From NCBI GenBank assembly GCA_913020705.1, contig CAJWBY010000064.1, forward strand, positions 1-22,360: a stretch of 22,360 bases of DNA, given 5' to 3'. How positions within the stretch are numbered: the stretch's first letter is position 1; every line of letters begins with the position of its first letter. The stretch is from an uncultured Colwellia sp. (GTDB lineage: Bacteria > Pseudomonadota > Gammaproteobacteria > Enterobacterales > Alteromonadaceae). Below, in pieces: positions 16,124-22,360 of this stretch. The position numbers and the translations under genes are program-made. The notes under the pieces are model-generated. The model saw nothing but the letters and a program-made list of their open reading frames with translations. It was not told the origin of the DNA and searched no databases.

Positions 16124-17494
16124 GTGAGGGGGAGAGTGGTTGATTTGAGTCAAGTAAACAATAAAAAGAGCAATATAAAGCAACCGCAAACACTACGTCG
16201 GTATGTATTAAAAGTACAAAGCATCATTGCTCTGGTCATTGTGCTGAGTTACACCTTAGTGATTAATTTTTACTTTATTCACGGGCTTGATGAAGCTAAT
16301 TTTCAGGACATTCATCTAGAGAGTAATGACTTTGCACTTCAATATAGAAGTAATTTAAAACATCCACTGCCTAATACACTGCATTTTAAAGGTTATTTAG
16401 GTTGGAAGGACCTCCCTAATATCATAAAAGAAGAATTTCCAAAACTTAAAAATATTAAAAAAGTGACGATGGATAGCATTCGATTATTTAATGATGAAAC
16501 TTTCATTTTATTACCAGAACAAGCTATTTTCATTGTTGCAGAACCCTTATTTGATGGTAACGTTTTTTATTTAGTTAGAAAAATTAATATCAAAGAATAT
16601 GATGCACTGAGCCAAATGGGCATTACTAAAATGTTTCAATTAACATGGCCCATTGCGTTAGTTTTTTTATTAATCATGCACTTTTCTGTTCAGTTATTAT
16701 TAAATAAAACCTTGAAACCGTTTTATCAAGTGGGTGATTGGGTTGAAAGTTTGACACTTGAAAATGTTGACCAAGTAACGCCAGATTTTGAGTTTTATGA
16801 ACTAACTTCAATTGCCCATCAACAAAAGAAAGCTTTACTTCGGCTAGGCAGTATCTTAGATAAAGAACAAGATTTTTTACGTCATGCTAGTCACGAACTA
16901 CGAACTCCCATTGCGGTAGTCAAAAGTAACAGCGAGTTATTAACGCGTATCTTAGCGGCTGAAAATAAACAAGATAAAGGTCAACAATCCTTAGCGCGTA
17001 TCAGTAGAGCAGCGCTCAATATGCAACACACGACTGAAACATTATTGTGGCTTAGCCAAGAGCAATCAACAGAGAAAGATATTCAGCAGACATTAGCTTT
17101 AGTCGAAGTCGATTTAAATTTGATGATCAGTAACCTTGTTGAAGATAATCAATATTTATTACAAAGCAAAAAAGTCGAAGTATTACTAAAACTAGCCCCT
17201 AGTCATATAAAAGTTTTTGAAACACCTTGCCGTTTAGTCCTCAATAATTTAATTCGTAATGCTTTCCAATATACCGCTGAAGGTGAAGTTAACATTGAAT
17301 GCTTGGAAGGTTTTGTCATTGTTGAGAATGTGAATAAAAGTGAGGGAACTTTAGATTACAGTGGTGCCGATTATGGATATGGTTTAGGTTTGCGCTTAGT
17401 TGATAAAATTGTTAAAAAAATGGCATGGCAATATCAAAATAAAAACATTATCGGAGGCCGTTCAGCGTCAGTTAATTTTAAAAAGATTCTTTAA
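16124..17494 (+). CDS. Sensor histidine kinase, partner of the preceding regulator
   Basis: This inner-membrane kinase of up to 456 residues has TM1 at about 28-51, a periplasmic sensor region of about 120 residues, TM2 at about 171-194, and a degenerate linker with no convincing HAMP. The HisKA domain carries the phospho-His at 257 (FLRHASHELRTPIAVV), and the ATPase domain has an N box (LVLNNLIRNAFQYT, about 371-384). The G1 box is atypical: VIVENVNKSEG stands where DxGxG is expected, though the later GYGLGLRLV is good. The first possible start (GTG 16124) has no ribosome binding site. GTG 16136 and TTG 16145 lie behind an AGGGGGAG tract and are better, giving 452 or 449 residues. It starts about 20 nt after the regulator gene, so it is in the same operon. 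Confidence 0.93.
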   Translation: MRGRVVDLSQVNNKKSNIKQPQTLRRYVLKVQSIIALVIVLSYTLVINFYFIHGLDEANFQDIHLESNDFALQYRSNLKHPLPNTLHFKGYLGWKDLPNIIKEEFPKLKNIKKVTMDSIRLFNDETFILLPEQAIFIVAEPLFDGNVFYLVRKINIKEYDALSQMGITKMFQLTWPIALVFLLIMHFSVQLLLNKTLKPFYQVGDWVESLTLENVDQVTPDFEFYELTSIAHQQKKALLRLGSILDKEQDFLRHASHELRTPIAVVKSNSELLTRILAAENKQDKGQQSLARISRAALNMQHTTETLLWLSQEQSTEKDIQQTLALVEVDLNLMISNLVEDNQYLLQSKKVEVLLKLAPSHIKVFETPCRLVLNNLIRNAFQYTAEGEVNIECLEGFVIVENVNKSEGTLDYSGADYGYGLGLRLVDKIVKKMAWQYQNKNIIGGRSASVNFKKIL

Positions 17495-17525
17495 TTTACC
17501 TAACCTTACATTCTACCGACATTAG

Positions 17526-17552
17526 TTGACATATTATTTGTTATAGTAAAAT
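17526..17552 (+). promoter_or_regulatory. Possible sigma70-type promoter for the sulfatase-YHYH gene
   Basis: A perfect -35 TTGACA (17526-17531) is followed after a short 15-nt spacer by TAAAAT (17547-17552), about 30 nt before the start codon. No terminator is visible between the kinase and this gene, so read-through from the efflux operon is also possible. Confidence 0.4.
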
Positions 17553-17581
17553 TATATTCATCAGAAATTTTAGGAATTAAT

Positions 17582-20083
17582 GTGTTTAAAACTTCATTTG
17601 TGGTGATCAGTTTTATTTTACTCTCAGCGTGTGGTGGTTCTAGTTCTGACTCTACTGACAATGAAGAATCTGATGCGCAAGTTACTCCTATTGTTAATAG
17701 TTTGGTGGATGGTGAGGTAACTATAATTGGTGAATTAAATGTTGGTGATACCTTATCATTAAGCCAGAATTTATCAGATGCTAATGGTTTAGGCACATTG
17801 AATTACCAATGGCAACGAAGTCAAAATAGCATTAACAGTGTTATCACAAATCAAAACTCACCCGATTATATTATTACGATACAAGACATTGGATATAGCA
17901 TATTTGTTACGGTGAGTTTTACAGATAATGACGGATTTTCTGAAACTGTAGATAGTGCAATGACGGATATTATTTCTAGCATTGCTTCCAATAATCAACC
18001 TAATATTTTACTGATAATTGCAGATGACCAAGGTGTTGATGCCTCAGCACAATATGATTTTTCGAGTCACATACCTAATACACCAACCATTAACTTACTC
18101 GCTGAGCAAGGTCTTACATTTGATAATGCTTGGGCAACGCCTGCTTGTACCACAACGCGTGGTACCTTAATTACCGGACAACATGGCATTAATAGTGGTA
18201 TTAGTTATGTTCCTGCTGCAATGGACAGTGAAACCATGACTTTGCAACGGTATGTAAAATCGTTCAGTGATAATGATGATTATAAAACGGCAGTTGTTGG
18301 AAAGTGGCATTTAGATGGTGGTAACCCAGACTTGTCTCATCCCATTGAAAGCGGGGCTGATTATTATGCTGGCACGATTACAGGAACATTATCAGATTAT
18401 TACGATTGGGAATTAACTGAGAATGGAATCAGTACAGGAAATACCGAATATCATACAACTAAAATAACAGATCTAGCTATTGATTGGTTAAATGAGCAAA
18501 ACGAACAAGATACACCTTGGTTCATGTGGCTGGCTTATGTTGCGCCACATTCCCCATTTCATTTGCCACCAGATGAGCTGCATAGCCGTGATCACCTTAC
18601 AGGTGATGATATAGACACTAATAAACGTGAATATTATTTAGCCGCAATTGAAGCCATGGATTCCGAAATAGGGCGTTTACTGGCCTCTTTACCAGAAGAT
18701 GAACGTGATAATACGTTAATTATTTATGTTGGTGATAATGGTACTCCCGCGGCCGTGATTGATGCGAGTGTCTATAATAGAACACACAGCAAAGGGTCTT
18801 TGTTTGAAGGGGGAATTCGCGTACCTATGGTGGTTTCAGGTAAAGGCGTTACTCGTCAAAATGTACGAGAAAGTGCACTGGTAAACACCACTGATTTTTA
18901 TGCCACGATTAGTCATTTTATTGGAAATTCAGTAACTCAACTTAATGACAGTTATAGTTTTGTAGATTTGCTTTCGCAATCAGGAACTGGCTTACGTGAC
19001 TATAATTATAGTGAATTTGAAAGTAGTGATGTATCAGGGTGGGCAGTGAGAAATAATACCCATAAACTTATCGAATATGAAGACGGCTCTCAAGCTTTAT
19101 ATTTATTAGATGACGGTACTAATTCTGACAGTAATAACTACATTAGTGAGACTGTCAACCTTATTGATGACATTGGTAATACGGCGGTTATTGCTGAACT
19201 TAAAGCACAAGCACAAATAATTCGTAATGAAGAGGCTAAATCACCTTTAGATTTAACTAATGCCATTTTAACTTCTCGCAGTGCTAATTGTGGTGACTAC
19301 CTTGAAAGTTATCAGTCGTCAGTACTCGATGTAAATAATAGCACTGTTTTCAATGGTGAATTAACCATTAGCTTATCAGGTGATTACTGTGTTTTTCAAA
19401 CAAATAATATTCCTAACCACGATTTTAATGACGGAACACGGGCTTTTCCAAACAATGTGAGTGCTCAAAATAACAGCTTTCAAATCATTGCAGCACCATC
19501 TGATGAAGCATCTACAACAGCATTAAGTTTAGTTACCGATAATGCAATTTTGCTAAATGGCGTTAAAGTTGATTTGCTCGCTGCAGCTTGTTTTGGAGTC
19601 GGTGATGGTAAAATAGGGTGTAATGATATTAATCAAGCGTGGCGATATGATCCCATGTTCGCTGCTAATGGTTTTCTTGTTGATTCTCATAACGCCCATT
19701 CTCAAGGTAATGGTAGTTATCATTACCATGGCAAACCTAATGCTTTATATCTTGATGATGATAGTGCAGTCTCACCTTTAGTGGGTTTTGCAGCAGATGG
19801 CTATCCTATTTTTGGTCCTTATTTTGATGATAATGGTACGATTAGAAAAGCAGTTTCTAGTTTTCAAGTGATCTCTGGTAGCCGTCCTTCAGGCACAGAT
19901 AGCCCAGGTGGTAATTATGATGGCACTTATCGAGATGATTACCAATATATAGAGGACTACGGTGATCTTGATGAATGCAATGGTATGACGTTAGATGGTG
20001 TTTACGGTTATTTTATTACGGATGGCTTTCCTTATGTTTTAAATTGTTTTAAAGGAATACCTGATGACTCATTTCATAAATAA
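17582..20083 (+). CDS. Lipoprotein with Ig-like, sulfatase and C-terminal YHYH domains
   Basis: This 833-residue protein is probably outer-membrane anchored or surface-exposed. Its lipobox is LLSAC (Cys17), followed by a Gly/Ser/Asp/Glu-rich linker. Residues about 38-130 form an Ig-like repeat of the GxLxVGDTLSL...YQWQRS type. Residues about 139-545 are a sulfatase/alkaline-phosphatase-fold domain: Asp148-Asp149 (IIADDQG), Cys189-Thr-Thr-Thr-Arg193, GKWHLDGG (Lys241, His243), His323, GDNG (Asp385, Asn386) and KGSLFEGGIRVP (Lys404). The motif lacks the Pro/Ala of the usual C-x-P/A-x-R. Residues about 600-830 look like a YHYH domain: LLNGV (656-660), GSYHYHG (711-717), GFAADGYPIFGPY (735-747), DLDECNG and a GYFITDGFPYVL end. 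The GTG start is supported by AGGA 6 nt upstream. It may desulfate or bind sulfated marine polysaccharides; substrate and YHYH role are unknown. Confidence 0.9.
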   Translation: MFKTSFVVISFILLSACGGSSSDSTDNEESDAQVTPIVNSLVDGEVTIIGELNVGDTLSLSQNLSDANGLGTLNYQWQRSQNSINSVITNQNSPDYIITIQDIGYSIFVTVSFTDNDGFSETVDSAMTDIISSIASNNQPNILLIIADDQGVDASAQYDFSSHIPNTPTINLLAEQGLTFDNAWATPACTTTRGTLITGQHGINSGISYVPAAMDSETMTLQRYVKSFSDNDDYKTAVVGKWHLDGGNPDLSHPIESGADYYAGTITGTLSDYYDWELTENGISTGNTEYHTTKITDLAIDWLNEQNEQDTPWFMWLAYVAPHSPFHLPPDELHSRDHLTGDDIDTNKREYYLAAIEAMDSEIGRLLASLPEDERDNTLIIYVGDNGTPAAVIDASVYNRTHSKGSLFEGGIRVPMVVSGKGVTRQNVRESALVNTTDFYATISHFIGNSVTQLNDSYSFVDLLSQSGTGLRDYNYSEFESSDVSGWAVRNNTHKLIEYEDGSQALYLLDDGTNSDSNNYISETVNLIDDIGNTAVIAELKAQAQIIRNEEAKSPLDLTNAILTSRSANCGDYLESYQSSVLDVNNSTVFNGELTISLSGDYCVFQTNNIPNHDFNDGTRAFPNNVSAQNNSFQIIAAPSDEASTTALSLVTDNAILLNGVKVDLLAAACFGVGDGKIGCNDINQAWRYDPMFAANGFLVDSHNAHSQGNGSYHYHGKPNALYLDDDSAVSPLVGFAADGYPIFGPYFDDNGTIRKAVSSFQVISGSRPSGTDSPGGNYDGTYRDDYQYIEDYGDLDECNGMTLDGVYGYFITDGFPYVLNCFKGIPDDSFHK

Positions 20084-20133
20084 GTAAAAATCTTTCGTTA
20101 ATTTCGATTTTTTTAATTGATAGAGGTTAATTT

Positions 20134-20167
20134 AAAAAGCGAACAGGTGCAGTTATGACACCTGTTC
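20134..20167 (-). terminator. Rho-independent terminator of the molybdenum hydroxylase gene
   Basis: A 9-bp perfect stem GAACAGGTG (20141-20149) and CACCTGTTC (20159-20167) with a 9-nt loop. On the minus strand it is followed by GC and five T (20134-20138). On the plus strand no T run follows, so it would stop the sulfatase transcript only weakly. Confidence 0.75.
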
Positions 20168-20191
20168 TCTAACACATATATAAAGTATGCT

Positions 20192-22360
20192 TTACGCGTT
20201 GATCGGAAGACGAGTGGGTCGCTTACCAAATAATGCTAGTGCATTCGCAACTGCAGGGGCGATGGTTGGTACACCTACTTCACCAAATCCACCGGGTTCA
20301 TTATCACTTTGTAAAAGCTTTATTTGAACAATAGGGGCTTCGTTCATCTTGATGATGGGGTAGTCATGGAAATTACTTTGTTTAACACCACCATTTTCAA
20401 TATCACATCGCCCGTATAATGCAGCTGTTAATCCAAACAACATACCACCTTCAACTTGCGCTTTTGCGGAGTCGGGGTTTACGACCACACCACTGTCGGT
20501 AACAATCCAAACTCGGTGAACGCGCACTTTATCATTTTGTAGTGAAACTTCAGCGACAGTTGCTACCATGGTGCCAAAGCTTTTCTGTACTGCAACACCC
20601 ATAGCTTTCCCGTCAGTGCTAACGCCATGTTTCCAGTTACTGAGTTGAGCTACTTCGTGCAGACATTTAGCGTGATCATCATTTTTGCTTAGTAGAGATA
20701 GTCGATATTCAATCGGATCTATCTGCGCTTTTTCAGCGAGCATATCAATGAAGCTTTCGTTAAAAAATGCGTGTTGAGTGTTTTCTACGCTTCGCCAGAA
20801 TCCAGTAGGAACTGGGGAAGGATGATTAGCAAACTGTACTTGAACATTATCTACGTTGTACGGCGTCATCGATGCTGGAGCGCCACCTTCACTGCCATAA
20901 CTTGCAGATTTCCAATAGTTTGGCTTACCATTAATATCTAGCTGTGCAGAGAAATTAGCAAGTACTGCTGGTCTATAAACATCTTGTCTAGTATCTGCTT
21001 CTCGTGACCAAGTTAGCTTTATTGGGAATTTGTATTTCTTCACTAATGTGACAACTTCGTCAATCCACATAATAGGATTGTCACCGCTTATGCTAAAACC
21101 AACACGACGTCCGAAACCGCCACCCATTGAATGAGCATGGAAAACGACGTCATCAACGTCCATGTCAGCAATTTTTGCCGCATGAACTCGTGCGTATAAA
21201 GGATTCTGTACGCCAGCGGCGACGTGGAGTTTGTTATCCTCCATCCATGCACTGGCATTCATTGGCTCCATGGTGGCGTGTGCTAAATAAGGTACCCAAA
21301 ATTCTGCTTCGACCGTTTCACTTGAATCGCTCTTTATGGACGTAACATCGCCAACCGTATGCGCATCGGTCAGATCACCTTGTAGGCTTTTACGTTGAAA
21401 AGCCTCAATACTGGCTGAATTCATCTTACTGTTTTCATGAGAAACTGCAGACAGCTTTAAAGATTTAGCTGCTTTTTCAGCGCGCCATGGGTTATCTGCA
21501 ATGACAGCAACAGATGCTCCCATATTTTCAGCGGCAATGACTCCACGCATAGCAATAATTTCATCTAAATTATCGATACTAGCAACATCAGCACCAAAAA
21601 CGCCACTGTGAGCTATGGCTGCGTAGCGCATTCCTTCAACATGGCGGTCAATGCCGTATTGAGTTTCATTAAATACTTTTTCTGGTAAATCATGGCGAGG
21701 CATAGCCTTACCAATAAATTTTCGATCGCTCTCTGCACGATGTGTGTAGTTTTCAGGAACCTCTAGGGTTGCAGCGTGCTCAACCAGTTCACCGTAACTC
21801 CAACGCTTATCACCATCGATAACAAATCCTGCATCAGTTGTGGTATTAGCACTAGCTCCGTGTTTATCAATGGCTGCGTTAATCAGCATCTTACGCGCAG
21901 CCGCAGCGGCTTCACGCATAACTTGCCAACCTGTAAAGCGAATGGAACCGCTACCGCCTGTCATTTGCATATTGAGCAAATCGGCTAGACGGTTGAATGC
22001 ATTTCTGGCAATGTGCTCAGCCCATGGCGGCGCTTTACCTACCATTTCACCAACAAAACCCTCAAAAATACCGCCGTTTGAAAATTCGGTAGTGGGGGGA
22101 GCGAGTTCAAGTTTGATTTGATCCCAGTTAAGATCAAGCTCGTCTGCAACTATTTGGGTTAAACCTGTGCCCGCACCTTGACCCATCTCGGTATGAGGTG
22201 AAAGAACCGTAACGGTATTGTCTTCATTGACGCGGATCCAGAGATTAAGCAACGTATCTTTAGGGTTGCCTTCGCGCTGAACGTCAAGGCGATCATGAAG
22301 TGCTAAATGTGTGCCCACTCCAATCACACCTAATGCTAATCCGCCACCAATTGCAGCGCC
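20192..22360 (-). CDS. Xanthine dehydrogenase-family molybdopterin subunit, IorB-like (5' end cut by window edge)
   Basis: This is the large catalytic subunit of a molybdenum hydroxylase resembling isoquinoline 1-oxidoreductase beta subunit (aldehyde oxidase/xanthine dehydrogenase family). Such enzymes hydroxylate N-heterocycles or oxidise aldehydes with water as the oxygen source. 722 residues are visible and the frame stays open to the right edge. The first visible residues, GAAIGGGLALGVIGVGTH, look like the hydrophobic core of a Tat-type signal or anchor; the GTG at 22327 is inside it and is not the true start. Motifs are EMGQGAGTGLTQ (near 22160-22195), HSMGGGFGRRVGFS (near 21090-21130) and the C-terminal GFGEVGVPTIAPAVANA with the putative catalytic Glu (near 20245-20290). 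The Fe-S partner subunit is not in the window and would be expected upstream. The gene looks richer in G and C than its neighbours. Confidence 0.9.
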   Translation of the reverse strand, partial: GAAIGGGLALGVIGVGTHLALHDRLDVQREGNPKDTLLNLWIRVNEDNTVTVLSPHTEMGQGAGTGLTQIVADELDLNWDQIKLELAPPTTEFSNGGIFEGFVGEMVGKAPPWAEHIARNAFNRLADLLNMQMTGGSGSIRFTGWQVMREAAAAARKMLINAAIDKHGASANTTTDAGFVIDGDKRWSYGELVEHAATLEVPENYTHRAESDRKFIGKAMPRHDLPEKVFNETQYGIDRHVEGMRYAAIAHSGVFGADVASIDNLDEIIAMRGVIAAENMGASVAVIADNPWRAEKAAKSLKLSAVSHENSKMNSASIEAFQRKSLQGDLTDAHTVGDVTSIKSDSSETVEAEFWVPYLAHATMEPMNASAWMEDNKLHVAAGVQNPLYARVHAAKIADMDVDDVVFHAHSMGGGFGRRVGFSISGDNPIMWIDEVVTLVKKYKFPIKLTWSREADTRQDVYRPAVLANFSAQLDINGKPNYWKSASYGSEGGAPASMTPYNVDNVQVQFANHPSPVPTGFWRSVENTQHAFFNESFIDMLAEKAQIDPIEYRLSLLSKNDDHAKCLHEVAQLSNWKHGVSTDGKAMGVAVQKSFGTMVATVAEVSLQNDKVRVHRVWIVTDSGVVVNPDSAKAQVEGGMLFGLTAALYGRCDIENGGVKQSNFHDYPIIKMNEAPIVQIKLLQSDNEPGGFGEVGVPTIAPAVANALALFGKRPTRLPINA

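Noticed and set aside
20970..22121. Several plus-strand open frames opposite the molybdenum hydroxylase gene
   Set aside because: The minus frame carries continuous family motifs. The opposite frames are short, lack domains and reflect the higher GC of this gene.

Overview
The window is about 22.4 kb of AT-rich, densely coded chromosome. It most likely comes from a marine gammaproteobacterium of the Alteromonadales, perhaps Colwellia/Thalassotalea-like. That placement is an inference from protein style, low GC and the E. coli-like order mltD-gloB-yafS; no rRNA or other phylogenetic marker is present. I see no tRNA, rRNA, CRISPR array, insertion sequence, integrase or phage gene.

Layout. 1-1299 is the 3' part of sbcC (DNA repair nuclease ATPase), convergent with a membrane-anchored coiled-coil protein of unknown function (1348-2181, minus). 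asnB (asparagine synthetase, minus) has a clear terminator and is divergent from an exported pyroglutamyl-peptidase-like protein (4269-5423) whose expected catalytic Cys is Ser. A strong bidirectional terminator separates that gene from the minus-strand pair gloB and mltD (glyoxalase II and a lytic transglycosylase with three LysM domains). yafS (methyltransferase) and a Nif3/YbgI gene follow on the plus strand, then elyC (envelope DUF218 protein, minus) and a small orphan gene.

11230-17494 is one transcription unit: a lipoprotein RND adaptor, an RND inner-membrane pump, an OmpR-type response regulator that overlaps the pump stop by 4 nt, and a sensor kinase. This looks like an efflux operon carrying its own two-component control. 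No TolC-type outer-membrane gene is present, so a shared channel is presumably used.

17582-20083 encodes the most unusual protein: a lipoprotein with an Ig-like domain, a full sulfatase domain with a variant C-T-T-T-R active-site motif, and a C-terminal YHYH domain. The window ends inside a molybdenum hydroxylase large subunit (isoquinoline 1-oxidoreductase beta type, minus), which is truncated at the right edge.

The strongest candidates for something undescribed are the sulfatase-YHYH fusion and the Cys-to-Ser exported C15 peptidase homologue.
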